Source: Paramacrobiotus metropolitanus
Taxonomy: Eukaryota; Tardigrada; Eutardigrada; Parachela; Macrobiotidae
Length of the DNA: 64,000 nucleotides
Direction of reading: 5' to 3'
NCBI RefSeq assembly: GCF_019649055.1
Contig: NW_026570233.1
Coordinates: 620,001 to 684,000 of the forward strand
The notes below the pieces were generated by a model. That model was given only the letters and a program-made list of their open reading frames with translations. It searched no databases and was not told the DNA's origin. A program made the translations under genes and the position numbers. Every line of letters starts with the position of its first letter. Within the stretch, counting starts at the first letter, position 1. Below, piece after piece: positions 30,044-42,086 of the stretch.

Positions 30044-30774
30044 ATGTCTAGCCAACTGTTATTCTGGGATATCGAGAACGCCAACATTCCATGGCGAAGG
30101 TCATTCAGTTGGTGCGTGGATCACCTGCGGGATTTAGCGGAGGAACGTGGCTTTGTTTCATCATGTCGTATGCGTATAGTTTGTGGTGGTTCACGCTGCT
30201 CGGAAACCGTATGCTTTTATGGCCATAGTCGAAAGCTCTGTGATCCTGATACAGAGGACTGCTGGGAGCCTAACGAATGGTATCCCACAACGGAGAACGG
30301 TGAGAACTCTCACTTATTAATGGGGGTGTTCGTGTTTTGTTAAGGAATATGTCACGTACCCACGCTGTAAGGTTTAAAATAACTTGGTGCAACACCACTC
30401 TTCGTTCAATAATCCTAGTACTCGTAATCATTGGACTTTACCGATGGTCTGCAACCAGCTGTAATAGAACTTGATTGTCTTTATCGATGTACTGGGCCAT
30501 GCAAGGTAATACTGCCAAAACACCATGGTCGCTGCATTTCTTCTAATTTTTTGTCCCGTTTTGCTGCTCTATAGTAAGAAGTCAAGCGAGACTGATCTAG
30601 GTGTCGAACTCTTATGTGGATGGATGACACAGAGTGACAATCAAACAGGCAGACCTTACAGAAACAATGCTGACAACATAATTGTGGCGAAGATACAGAA
30701 TTCCATTAACGAACTAAAGCGGCATTCATCGCAGACGCTAAGACTATTACGCGCAAAATTCATGGTGTTCACAA
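30044..30774 (+). CDS. NYN-domain ribonuclease-like gene 1 (incomplete)
   Basis: Exon 1 (30044-30299) starts MSSQLLFWDIENANIPW, the first strand and Asp of the NYN (PIN-like) nuclease fold seen in MARF1/limkain-b1. After a 301-nt intron (AACG|GTGAGA to CTAG|GTGTCG, phase 1) exon 2 (30601-30774) gives GVELLCGW and RNNADNIIVAKIQN, the second acidic motif. A donor AA|GTAAGA follows, but I cannot find a third exon with the expected (S/T)GDxD strand, so the gene is incomplete or its last exon is lost. It has several Cys residues (CGGSRC, DCWEP). Family role: RNA cleavage or binding. It lies 160 bp from the giant retrotransposon. Confidence 0.55.
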
Positions 30775-30916
30775 GTAAGAAGTTATTTTTGCAACATTTT
30801 TAGATTTCTCTTGAAATCCCTCGTGATCTTTATGATGAAATTCGCTGATGTATAGCAGCTGTGCTTGTCACTTGATCCTTCGTTGCTCTGAGCATAATAT
30901 CGCCCAAAGAGTGAGA

Positions 30917-31751
30917 ATGTTTTCTGTCACTGGTGTAGAAGACCAAAGACTGCAGGGGAATGTTGAAAATTTGGGAACGGAGGACATTGCGGTTATGGCG
31001 ATGGATCCCAATTTCGATGGGATACGGGCAACGGGTCACACTTCGAACTCCGCAAATTTTCAGGCTGGCCAACTCGTACAAAACGATAACGAAGAAATCG
31101 CAGTCCCGAGCTGGCTGCAGACCGCTGGTAAAATCGCCTTAGCAGCCGGGCTACTTGGTGTTGGGGCGGTGGCCGTCAGTGCTCTGCTGAACGGCCAGCA
31201 AAGGCCCGTGCGACTTTTCTGGGACATCGATAACGCACGGTGCGCCATTCCGGCCAATGGAAACTGGCAAGGCTGTATCGCGCATTTACGCGGGATCGGT
31301 CGTCAGCAGGGAGTGGATCTGGATACGACCTACGGTATCAAAGTCATCTGTAGAGGATCCGGTGGCGGCTGTACATACCAGCGGTGCGTGCATGCCAGTA
31401 CAATGTGTGACTTGCAAACTCAGATAAAATGGAGAGCTGGTGCAGCACAGTCAACCACGATGGAAGGTCAGTAGATTCAGTTCGGAACTCGGCCGTTATT
31501 TTACTGTCCAGTTATTTAGGTAATACATGACCAATATATTCTGCGTTCTTACCGGCATCTGCGTGCTTCAAAATCGAATGTTAATAAAACCGGCTTATGC
31601 ACAGTGTACTGCTACTGTTCGACAGGCGTTCTTCTGCAATGTGGTTGCGATGGACGGAACGACAGTAACAGCGCGGATGACCGCTTTGTCGAGCAGCTGA
31701 CGGTGATATTTTCTGCCACATCGGCCGGGATGAACATCATCCTTGTGACAG
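30917..31751 (+). CDS. NYN-domain ribonuclease-like gene 2 with membrane segment
   Basis: Exon 1 runs from ATG 30917 (MFSVTGVEDQRL) to 31466. After about 75 residues there is a hydrophobic helix (IALAAGLLGVGAVAVSALL), then VRLFWDIDNARCAIP, the NYN first motif. The intron 31467-31625 is in phase 1. Exon 2 (31626-31751) encodes VLLQCGCDGRND, NSADDRFVEQL and MNIILVT, matching the second motif and the strand before the last acidic pair. The final exon is not clear: both candidate acceptors lead quickly to a stop. Gene 1 and gene 2 are tandem paralogues with the same intron position. The helix suggests a membrane-anchored nuclease, which is inference. Confidence 0.55.
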
Positions 31752-32760
31752 GTACGTTAGGCCGCAACTGTTAGGAGTGATTTGTTTGTTTTTCTTTTCG
31801 GGGAAGACTGTTTTCCAGAATGAACGGCACTGAAAGCGGCGTATTCAGTGGAGTCTGTATTCGAGAAAGGTCAATTATTAGTTCACTGAACTGCTTTACG
31901 TATATCGTGTTTCTTGGCGCGATTTGCTTACTGATTTTACACTTTTGGCGTACTTGTGGTTTTATTTATTACGCGCTCCAGCGACTTCCGGCTGGTAACC
32001 AAAACGGGCTTTTGACGTTCGATTGTAGCGCAAATGGCGACATTTTCGGTTAAAATCACTGATATTATATTTGATTGCCTTTAAGTACGTACTAAAGGCT
32101 GTGTTTTGAATGGAATTTATTCCAGAAAATCGGATCTTGCGCGGTCGCGCGGCCAGGACTGTAAACGTTCCGTACACACAAAGAATTATTTTTCATCCGG
32201 CTAATCCCGAGGATCCAGTGTGGCCGCTAAGATTCGATCCCTTCCCGCCTGGCGGGCCCACTGCTGGACGTAGGGGAGAGGAGTGTGTAATTACGTGAAT
32301 GTCGGAACATCAAATAAATTGAATAATATCCGTATTGCCTTGCTGTGTGACACCAGCGCAGTTGATCGCGCTTCAATAGATGACCAACTGTACAGAAGCC
32401 TGTGATTTTACTTCTTTATCTTTTTACGATTTTTGACAGCACTGTTGTCATTATTACGTATTTTAGCCTAAACTCATGACAGTTCAATTTCACCAATCGA
32501 GTGTGTACTACGTAAGTACTAATATGTTCGTATACCATGTGCATTTGCAAGTTATAAAGTGGACTACAACATTTCGCACCAATCCCTTACGCTACAGAAA
32601 TTTATATAAGTATTAGATGCGCATTACATAAATATTATTTCTACATTATATAAAATATAAATAGTAGATGTGTGGTAATAAAAATATTCCGCACCAACGA
32701 TCAAGTCAATCTAGTGAAAGATTCCCGAAATATACTGTAACATTATGAACCTTTCGATAC
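31752..32760. other. No further gene resolved downstream of the NYN pair
   Basis: A 62-codon plus-strand frame at 32110-32298 (MEFIPENRILRGRAA) with a Pro/Gly-rich end could be a last exon but cannot be tied to either gene. 32300-32760 is AT-rich with nothing seen. Confidence 0.35.
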
Positions 32761-32769
32761 CGGCACAGC

Positions 32770-33310
32770 AACTGATCCCGCCGCTTTTCCTGCGCTTTAA
32801 ATTGGTCTGTCACCCGTCGAGCTTGCAGGCGCAAAGTTTTCCGCTGATTCTTCATCAACATCATTGGTTTAACGTCATACGTTGATCACGAATCATGATC
32901 AACTGCGAAAATTTACAGTTCGACCAATGCTACTACGTATTATTAATATTAATTTTACAATTTTACAACAAATGAAAAATTCGACATTAAGCATCAGCAT
33001 AATATTATACTGCATTAAGTATACTGCATTAAGTACATTAAGCATAATATACTGCATTAAGTGGCAAGTCCAGCTGGACAGGATGCTTCTCCACATTCGC
33101 CACAAGCTTTTCCAAGCGGCAGTTCCAGGCATCGGAGTCGCTCAGCATCTGCGCTGCCTGGACAGACATGAAGCCATCTTACTTCCGGTATCATTCCACT
33201 GTCTATGGAGTCGGTTCTTTTAGAACGATACATGTGAGGGCCGCGGCGGATGCGATGCCGGTCTTCTTTATCAACTTTACGATTTCGCAAGTGCTGTGTT
33301 ATTACAGCTC
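32770..33310 (-). pseudogene. PRPF3: PRPF3 relic (copy A)
   Basis: 33306-33060 on the minus strand carries KKTGIASAAALT, SIDSGMIPEV, QMLSDSDA and EKHPVQLDLPL in different frames. These match the exon at 41202-40939 of copy B. 32890-32778 matches the exon at 40858-40716 with many changes. The other exons are missing. This is a decayed duplicate of the PRPF3 copy at 39-42.8 kb; it lies downstream of HSP70 just as PRPF3 does in copy B. Confidence 0.75.
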
Positions 33311-33717
33311 TTGTGATCCTATGAACATACTGCTATTGACTACTTACACTCGTATTAAATTTTTTTATATAAATACCTGTAATGTGCGCAAGCTTCATTT
33401 TCCAGATATAAACAGATATGTAATAGAAAGTATGCGATGAAAAACGATTAATTCTACATTTATATCTACGACTCGTACGCACATTTCATATTATTTTTAT
33501 GCCTGTGCTTCACAACGCTGGATGAGAGAAAACCTTAGCTATTACAACACAAATAAACATTTAGGCAACAGATAAAAACAGTACGGAAAACATGGCAATA
33601 TTCAAAAATTAATCAAAGAGAAAAGTAAACAATATGACTGCTCGTATTACCTACTATTAACTTTCCATGCAGCAGACAGTTTAAAAAACCACCGGTTACC
33701 AGTGCCAGTCGCAAGCG
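33311..33717. other. AT-rich spacer 3' of HSP70
   Basis: No gene is seen between the PRPF3 relic and the HSP70 stop codon. Confidence 0.45.
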
Positions 33718-35667
33718 TTAAACGACATTATCCAGGCGGATGTCGATATTCTTTTTGTAGTGGGCAATGTGGCCTTTGCCCTGTGCTGTCGCATGCAGGA
33801 TGTTGTTCCGATCGATACTGTACGTCACATCAAACTGGCATTCTCCCTCCTTTCGCGGGGGCAAATCAGGAATGGAAAACTGGCCAATGCGGAATTTGTC
33901 CAGATTGAATCCGCGTTTACTCTGAAAGACAGGAAAATCCACGGTAGTCTGATAGTCGTAGGCTGTCCAGATAACCTCTGTGACACTGGTAGGATACGCT
34001 TTTCCTCGGGGGATCAGGTCGCAAATCCGCATGCTGCCAGGTCGCAGTTTGTCCACAACCTCCAGCCCGTAGTGGTAAGCGGTCACTTCCTGGACGTTGG
34101 TGGCCTGGCGGTTGTTGATGCGATACGACTGCATAGCCGCCCCTCGCGCAATGGCCTCATCCGGATCGGCGTCCGCGCACATCACTCCTTCCCGACCGAA
34201 AAACACCTGCAGCTTCTCTTTAACGACCGGCAGCCGACTGCTCCCGCCCACCAAGATGACCTTGTCGATATCTTCCGGGGACAAGTTAGCGGCCTCCAAC
34301 GCACTTTTAACACGGACCAGGATCTTCTCGAAAAGACCGCGAAGCATTCCGCCGAAAGTCGCCTTCGTCAGCACCACATCGTAATCAAAGTCATCGCGCA
34401 GTTTGTGCACCGTCTCCCGGTATGTGCCGAAGTACGGGCTGGACAGCGCGATCTTGGCCTTCTCGGCAATCAGTTTCAGTTTCGCCAGGGCTCTGCTATC
34501 AAGCGCCAGATCCATACTGTAACGTCGGTTAATGTCATCAAGGAAGTACTGAACAATCTCGCTGTCGAAGTTTTCCCCGCCCAAATACATGTCGCCGTCG
34601 GTGCTGAGGACGCGGTACTCGTTGCGGCCCTCCACCTTCATAATGCTGATGTCCAATGTTCCGCCTCCGAAGTCGAACACCAGAATGGTGCACTTCTCAT
34701 CCACGACGCCGCCGTAGGCGATGGCGGCGGCGGTCGGTTCGTTTAACAGACTGACGTCTTTGAATCCTGCCAGGCGGGCGGCGGTCAGCGTGGCGGCGCG
34801 CTGAGTCTCCATGAAATTGGCCGGGATGGTCACCACCGCGGAAGTCACTTTGCTGCCCATGAATCCCTCGGCCATCTCCTTCAGATACGATAGCATGGTG
34901 GCGCTCACCTGCTCCGGACGGATAACCTTTTGCCAAATCACGTCTCCTGCATCACTGCACTGCTCCACCTGAGAATGAAAGTCAGCTGGCTGTAATAACC
35001 AATAAGGTATAAAGCGAAGAGAAACAAATACACGCTTCCACGAATAAAAATGCCAAACGCGTTCATAAGTCATTGTTGAATATACGGGCAGTAGCCACTA
35101 GCCAGTAGCCTTCGATCCACAGCAACTGCATTTTCAGACTAATTTTCGCAAAAAAACTCTACAAACAAGTGGTGGAAATACTATTCGTGTAGCGTAGTAC
35201 TGAAACTAACCGGACGATTTTCAGTTCTAAAAATTAATACAGTAATAAGATCTAAAAAAACAATGCTGTCTTTTCAAAAACAGGTGATGTATTTTCTGTA
35301 GTACTGTTTTACATGGATGAGACGTAAAGGTATCCGTCAAAAACGCAGAATCACTCACTCGTATCGCAGGGGATCCGTTGTCGTCAACAATCGGGAACGG
35401 CATCAGACTGCGCTCCATGATCACAGCGGGATCGTCAAATCTGCGTCCAATCAGGCGTTTGGCATTGCGCACGGTGTTACGGCTGTTGTCGGGACTCATT
35501 CGCTTGGCATGCTTCCCAACATCCATCCCGTCCCGCTCCAGACGGACCCAGGAGGGTGTGGTGGTGTCGCCAGCCTTGTTCTTGATCACCTGCGGACTGC
35601 GGCCGTGTTTGTACACATACAGACAGCAATGCGTCGTTCCCAAATCGATGCCAACTCCGTCGGCCAT
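33718..35667 (-). CDS. HSP70-family chaperone, two exons, 519 aa
   Basis: Exon 1 35667-35359 and exon 2 34968-33718 join in phase 0 across a 390-nt intron (CGA|GTGAGT to TCTCAG|GTGGAG). Nucleotide-binding motifs are intact: GIDLGTTHCCLYV, AVVTIPANF, LLNEPTAAAIAYG, VFDFGGGTLDIS, ILVGGSSRLPVVKEKL. The substrate-binding beta domain follows (PRGKAYPTSV to HATAQGKG). The protein then stops, lacking the alpha-helical lid and the EEVD tail; canonical cytosolic HSP70 has about 640 residues. So it should bind ATP, but substrate capture and TPR-cochaperone docking are probably altered. It is divergently paired with the HSP70-like gene at 36338, sharing a promoter region of about 670 bp. It is the only intact member of the duplicated block. 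Confidence 0.85.
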
Positions 35668-36337
35668 GCTGTTGTTCGTTGACGAGCTTTCAGTACAAAA
35701 ATGATGGACTGAGGAATGAAGAAGCAGGAACCATCAATAATTAACCCGGAGTATGTAAATTATTAAATATACCGGAAGTTTAAATGCAAAATAAACTGCA
35801 GAATTCGATTTGTTTTCAAAGTTAGTGCGGCGCGAAAACTCAAAGATGCCACAACAGGCTGATGGAGAATGATTCAACGCGGAAGTGAGAACTCGCACTC
35901 AGCAGGGTGTGCTGTATGTACAACTAGGTCGTACAGTCCTCTCGCGCGGTCAACGCACCACTGTATGTAAGTAAGTTCAGTAAGGTACTTATTCCAGGGT
36001 TTTCATGGCGAAGTTGGTGAGCCATTGTCTGAGAGGCTGTCTGCTGCCTGCAGTCTGCGCTCAACGATCTGCGTTATGTTTCTCAAAATTAGTAAGAACT
36101 ACGAAGTCCCCCAGTAACTACTTACTCCTCTACATTTTAGAAGTTTACAGCTTACTTGTCCGCAGTTCTGCAGCTGGAAGGAAAAGAGCTTCCCTATCGT
36201 ATCTCAGTCTTCTTAATTTATTTTCTACAGTACGGTAAACTCAGCGGGTAACGACCGATTTACCCATTACTATTAGCACGATTTTAGCTGTTTGTAATCT
36301 GTTCAGCCGGGTTAATGACTGATCTGCTCCCAGAAAA
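35668..36337. promoter_or_regulatory. Bidirectional promoter region of the HSP70/HSP70-like pair
   Basis: It separates two divergently transcribed genes. It is duplicated in copy B (43349-43841 plus 60196-60519), where a foldback element splits it. I searched for heat-shock elements by eye and found no clear three-unit nGAAn array. Short plus-strand frames here are probably untranslated first exons: CTCCCAG just before ATG 36338 could be an acceptor. Confidence 0.5.
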
Positions 36338-38462
36338 ATGAACGGATTACGGTTGGGAATGGAAATCGGATTCAAGAAGATCTCGGTGGCGCTGTACGAG
36401 AACGGTGTGCCACGCGTAATCTTCAGCTTCCCATCAAGCGCAGCCTGCAGTATTGATCGCACCGAATGGCATTTTGGGACGAATGCTTGCAGCTATTTAG
36501 ACGACGCGCACTACGAAAACATCCCATCGGTTAAACACACGCTGCTAGCTCACAACTACGGTCCGAAGAATCCGCTGGTACCCTGTTACTGGAACGTCTC
36601 TTCGCGTACATCAAGATGATCGGGGAAAATGAACGGAAGCAGAGTCTGCGAGGCGTTGTTGTCGTTTTATCGCATGGCCTGGATGGTAATTACGAGATGC
36701 GTCAACTTGTGATGGACGCCTGGCAGAAGAACAACGTGCCCGATGTGATGTGCATCTCCGACATATCGGCCATTCTGCTGGCCTACACCGTGCAGACACT
36801 GGACCGGCAATCCATCAACACCGACGCCACAGAACCAGTTTATCTCTTGATGTGCAATGCGGATTCCGAACACTGCCGGGTGGAGTTCTTCGAGGTGATC
36901 AGCAACAGCCACGTGATTAAAATCCACAATAACTGTGTGCTGTGGGATTGTTTCGCCGATATACGGCGGCGCGTTGTTGCTGCGATATACGAGCAGCTGT
37001 TGAGTGCGGGGATGCCGGAAGTGAATCAGCGGGCGCAGCTGGAGGAGGAGTGCTGGAGCCAGATGGCGGTGTTTGACGATTCCCTAACCGACAAGGTGAC
37101 CATTCGCGCCCCGTTTCACCAGTATGCTGTGACGTGCACACGGGGCATGTACCACGCGGTGGCGGCGCCAGTCATCGACGCCATCCGACAGCGTGTCGTT
37201 TCGGAGTTGGGGCGATTCGGGATAATGGACGCAAACACCGGGAACATCAACGGGAAAGTGGAGCTGCTATTGGTGGGCGAGAATTCCCGGTTGGGGCTGT
37301 TGCGCACCGCGTTGGAGAGGATAACGAGGAGCCAAGTGATTTCCGGAGCGGCGAGTTATGTTGACGATGCGGAAGCGTTTGGTGCGGCGATTGCCAGCAG
37401 TCTGGCGGGGAACAGCACGCATATCTTCAGCAAGCATCTGATCTTCCGTTTGCAGGAGGGAGTAGCATTCGATATAGACAAGATACTGAAGACACTGCCG
37501 CTGCATGACGCGAGCGTTGACCTGATGCAACCGGCGCGGGATATTTTCATTAGTGACCGTCAGGATGTTTTCCTGATCGGGGACTTGCACATGGGTTACC
37601 ATAAAAAGCCCGTTATCATTCCCGGCTTTCGCCTGGTATTGTCCTCTCCGAAGATAGGAAGCTGCAAAGTGCATTGTATTAGCCTGGAATGCAGTGTTGA
37701 CGATCAATCGGTGACGTTCATGCGGATGCTGCTGGGGAAAGGTGTGCGGATTTCGTGGTGTAAAGGGCGCGATCAAAAGGCCGACGAATGCATCTCGCTT
37801 GAAGTCGAGGCGTCCTTTATGTATCGAGCAAACGCTGGCTGGAGTGCTCTTGCTTTTTTTGTGGACAATGCCTTTGCCGGTGCTTACAAGCCGTTTATGG
37901 AGGAATATCGCGCGCGGGAACGAGAGATGTTAAATGCGTTTCCTTCTTCAGCTGACGGTAAGCACTGTATACTTATGGGATTGTGTGCAAGAAAAGCTTT
38001 TTACTACAGTTATGTTGTAGTAAATGTGATACCTCGCGGCATATGTTTACCACACATAAATATTGATTATTTTTAGCGGACGAATCGTTTCCTAAGTTAT
38101 CGTGGCCATCATCGTCCTCGTTTGTCGCTCTTGTGTCGGACCAGATTCCGACCAAGTATTTGCATGGCATCCATAAATACCAACGTCATCCAAGCATTGT
38201 CACAGTTAATCAGTGTTTCAAGCATGGCCTCGTTGTCGTTATCCAGCAGTGCCAGGAAGTGACGGGAAAGCTGCAAGTGATGGGAAGCGTTTGTTCCATC
38301 GAACAGCCGCATAAGATCCACCATGACTCCGCGGAAAGGGATACGATCGTCATTGAACTGACCCCGCAAACTTGTGTTCGCGTCAGCTTTCCCGATGAAG
38401 CCACCTGCTGTGACTTTCTTTTAAGATGTTCTATTTTTTGGAAGTGGTGGTGCAAACTGTGA
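36338..38462 (+). pseudogene. HSP70-like protein gene, copy A, one frameshift
   Basis: Starts LRLGMEIGFKKISVALYENG, the HSP70 first strand with the phosphate loop changed (EIGFK where DLGTT is expected). After KNPLVP the frame breaks at 36581-36583 (three C where copy B has four) and resumes from 36616 (GVVVVLSHG; CISDISAILLAYTVQ; LLLVGENSRLGLLRTALE; DAEAFGAAIAS). A 119-nt intron (37958-38076, phase 1) precedes the last exon, 38077-38462. The second phosphate loop (FDFGGGT in true HSP70) is replaced by YLLMCNADSEHC. Family knowledge says such a protein cannot hydrolyse ATP normally; it is a pseudo-chaperone. The single-base loss makes it a pseudogene unless it is a sequence error. Confidence 0.7.
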
Positions 38463-39080
38463 CCGGTAGATGAGTGAAAGCCAGTAAAATGTCATTAACT
38501 CATTATGTGATACTTGATAAACAAATACTCTAACACAGTGCATCGTCGAGTCATATTTGAGAAATGTTTACACATTGGCAGTAATTTCGCCATTTTGGAT
38601 CATCTTCCGTCCTTTGACGTTTTCCGGCATGCGTTTAATTAAAATTAGCGAAATATTTTGTAAATAACAAGGCCTAAAAAATCAGTATATCCTAATATCA
38701 CTAATGCAATCGGAAAATCATAACAAAACTATTCGGTGGGTGTCCCATTAATTTAAATAAAAAAACTCATTCTAAAATGTTTACTCAGTGAACCCAGTCT
38801 CAGATTCATGAACTTCTGGTCTATGCAAGCGCATAGTAAATTGAGAATGCTATAATTTTGAAACTCACAAACCAGTTAAGTAAGTAATCATAGGTACTCG
38901 CAATTCGCAAATTTAATCGTTTATTCGAACATCAGGAAAACACAGAAGCAAAGGCATTCTCGTTGCAAACTTGCAAATAAGATTTTAGCGCAACAACCAT
39001 ACTGCACAACCGAAGACAACAAACTACGAAAATTCTCATAAAAACACAATAAAAATTTCCCGGTAGATAGTTATCCAACA
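38463..39080. other. End of duplicated block A, no gene
   Basis: Similarity to 62712-63160 (for example GCCATTTTGGATCATCTTC and AGTATATCCT) continues to about 38758, marking the end of the duplicated unit. Nothing else is seen. Confidence 0.5.
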
Positions 39081-40044
39081 CTAATCCGTTGACTCCAAAA
39101 TCGCCGCTCCGTACGCCAAATCCCAGTACTCTTCCACACCGTGTTTTCGCAGCAATTCGCGGGCAGCCTGTTCCGTCGCGCATGCCTGTAAAATAATTCC
39201 CGGTCAAGTCACACATGCCAGTGCAACAATTACCATAATAAAATCCGAACAAAATAAAAAAAACATTATTTACTTATATGAAACATAATTTCAAAAACTA
39301 TTACTCGTAATTCTTGTACTGCCTACTACACAAATACAAAATTACCTTAAACTTAACCGTTCCAAAATAGCGCTTCTTTACACTGCCCTCCCAGTCCCAG
39401 ACCAGTTCACATAAACGCTGTGGCGAAAGACTATAAACGGTGGCGCTCTCTTCACTCGGTGTTTCATCCTCGCTCCATTTAATCCGATTCAGCATTAAAC
39501 GCTTGAATTTCTTCTGCTGTTTTGGGCCTGCTGTTTTGGGCCGAACAAAACATGCACATTAGAAAGAAAAATTCGATTATAACGAGAGGCGAAATCGCTT
39601 ACCTCCTTCGATAATCACAATGTTGAGTTCCTTGTTTAACACCACCACACCGGTCATAAACAGCTGCGTCGCGTTGGTCTCCACTTTGAACTTCTTGGCC
39701 GGATGCGACAGATCCTTCACGCGGTAGATGGCCACGTTCACTTCCTCCGTGGTGTCCTCCTTTATCTTCTTGATTTTCTTGGCGCGCTTCTCGGTTTCGG
39801 TTAACTTCCGCTGTGCATTGGCTGTTTCGTGGGCCCTGTCAAGTAACAAAACAAAAATTAGAAGGACAATTTAGAGCACGCAACATCTATTCAAAACAGT
39901 GTATCCGACTGGCTGTGACAAAATTGTGTACAAATAAAAAGGAAATATTCGCAAATCAAATAAACGTTACTTATTGCTGATGTGAATCATAAATTTATTG
40001 CAAACAGCTTGGCACTGTGGCACAGTCTGTCAGATCAACAACTC

Positions 40045-40394
40045 TCAGAGACCAAAACTTATCACTTACCCACCACGGTAACGCCAGTACATCGTTAAAG
40101 GTAAATGTATCAGCTGACTCCTTGTGGACCTGCTACCGCCCACAGAATCGGTGGGGTACCTGGGGGACCGGCAGTCAGAATTTTTCCTTCCCGAAAAAAA
40201 TTTTAAAAAATGGTTTCTAGATCAGAAAAATTCGCTGATTATTAATACGTCGTCTGATTTGACTTAAAAAAATAGTACATGGTCGATGGGGGTCTCGTGT
40301 AGCCCCTGCTTGTGGTTATGAATTACACTACTGAATTACATTACCTTGTGGTTCCTTGTGGTTAAGTGACAAGTTTTGGTCACTGGTCTCTTTA
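40045..40394. repeat. Possible small inverted-repeat element in a PRPF3 intron
   Basis: AGAGACC...AAAACTTATCACTTACCCACCACGG at 40047-40077 is inversely matched by CCTTGTGGTTAAGTGACAAGTTTTGG and GGTCTCT at 40353-40392. It lies where a PRPF3 exon is missing. No target duplication is identified. Confidence 0.4.
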
Positions 40395-41358
40395 AGAAAA
40401 CTATGCAAAAATATTTTTCAAAACATTATTAAATTTATACCAAAGTCACAATGTATTCATTCATTTTTTCAACACCTTTATACGAAAGTCAAGCGACAAA
40501 TTTCTGGAAGTAGTCAGCCAATTCTCTAAATTTATCAGCACCTGAAATTTACAACAAATAATTCCATCAAGCCAAAATCTGCAATCAAATTTCCAATATT
40601 CACTTGCAATTTATAAACCAGGTTTACAAATTTCAGACCAATCCATTTTAGAAAATATTCACCGTCAATTAAATTATTCAAATAAAATAACAGCCAAAAA
40701 AGCTTACAACCTTACCTTTTGGTTCTGGCGCAGCGATTAATCCGATTCGCTGCTTTTCCTGTTCCTCTTTTAGCTTCTCCGGCGAGCTTGCCGGCGCAAC
40801 TTCTTCCGCTCATTCTTGGTTAACATGATAGGTAACGCCACCGGTTTATCACGATCAACTATAAAACACCATTCACAATTCCACAAACGTGTTTCATTAT
40901 CAAAAATCCTAAAAAGTAATTCAGTTTTAATTGACTTACTCTGCGGTGCCAACTGGACGGGATGCTCCACCAGCTTAGTCACCAGCTTCTGCAAGCGGGA
41001 TTCCAACTCCACCGCATCGGCGTCGCTCAGCATTTCCGCGGTCTGGGCAAACACGCCGTCCCACCATTCCACTTCCGGTATCATTCCGCTATCCACCGAA
41101 TCGGTTTTCTTCGGGGCGACACGTGTCAGAAACGCGGCGGATGTAATGCCGGTTTTCTTGGCTGCTTGGGCGATGTCGCTTTTGCAGTTTCTCTAACTGA
41201 GCCTACAAAAACAATGGATTTGATCCAACATGTACAAGAAAGTCAAAACTCTACAATGGCAACAAAAGAGTCATCAATCTGATTCTATAATTTTCAAATT
41301 ACTTGCATACAGAATTTTCTAATTAAACCCAATTAAAACGATAAAAATATACGTGAAA

Positions 41359-42086
41359 CCATAATATTACTAAACCTTAAGGTATTCCATCGACTTGCGT
41401 GACGTCACGTTATGATAGACGCACAGGGCAACGCAGTGGGCAACCACTGCGGGTTCGGTGTCCATTAAACCTTTCAAATTCATGCAGTTCCTTCGTGTTA
41501 TGGCTCAAAAAATGCAGAAAAAAATTTGAAGTTTGGGAAGTGGAAGTGGGCAAGTGAAACGTTGTCAGGAAAACGAAGATTTTCGGATTTACGTTCTTAT
41601 CCTTAGCATAGAGGTCTATGTGGTGGTTTGCCCTGCTGATCGAAAATCGAAGGATTTTCGACTTGTAATCAAACGAAGCTACTAAAACCTGATCAGCCAA
41701 AACAAAGCAATTAAAATTTGATCAGTTAAACAAAGGCATCAAACAATTTAGTTTTAAACTTTTAATCAAAAGAAGTGATTTTTGGTCAGCATAGTGGTCT
41801 ATGGCAAACTGCCTCATAGACCTTCATGGTAAACAAGATTTACTTTAATCGTAAGCGTCTCGTTTTCCTGACATTATTTACTTGTCAACCTTCACTTCTC
41901 AAGCTTCAAATTTTTTTCTGCATTTTTTGAGCCATAGTATGATCAGATTGGGCGAATTTGAAAGTTTTTATAAACACAAAAGCCGCAGGGGTTGCCCACT
42001 TTTCGCACAGTGCGCTTCATCTACCGTGACGTCATCGTACAAAGTGCAGGCTCGATGGAATACCTTAAGGTTTAGTAATATTATGG
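41359..42086. mobile_element. 728-bp foldback MITE in a PRPF3 intron
   Basis: Long terminal inverted repeats start CCATAATATTACTAAACCTT and end with its reverse complement. Imperfect complementarity extends about 200 bp into each arm (GACGTCA, TGCAGAAAAAAATTTGAAG and TCGATGGAATACC on the two sides). A 5-bp target duplication TGAAA flanks it (41354-41358 and 42087-42091). No transposase is encoded. Confidence 0.8.

Noticed and set aside
33760-34746. 328-codon plus-strand frame
   Set aside because: It is antisense to the HSP70 exon; the minus strand has full HSP70 motifs, so this is a shadow frame.
35668-36337. Heat-shock elements in the HSP70 intergenic region
   Set aside because: Only isolated GAA/TTC pairs with wrong spacing were found by eye.
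40017-40220. 67-codon plus-strand frame
   Set aside because: Overlaps the small inverted repeat in a PRPF3 intron; no similarity recognised.
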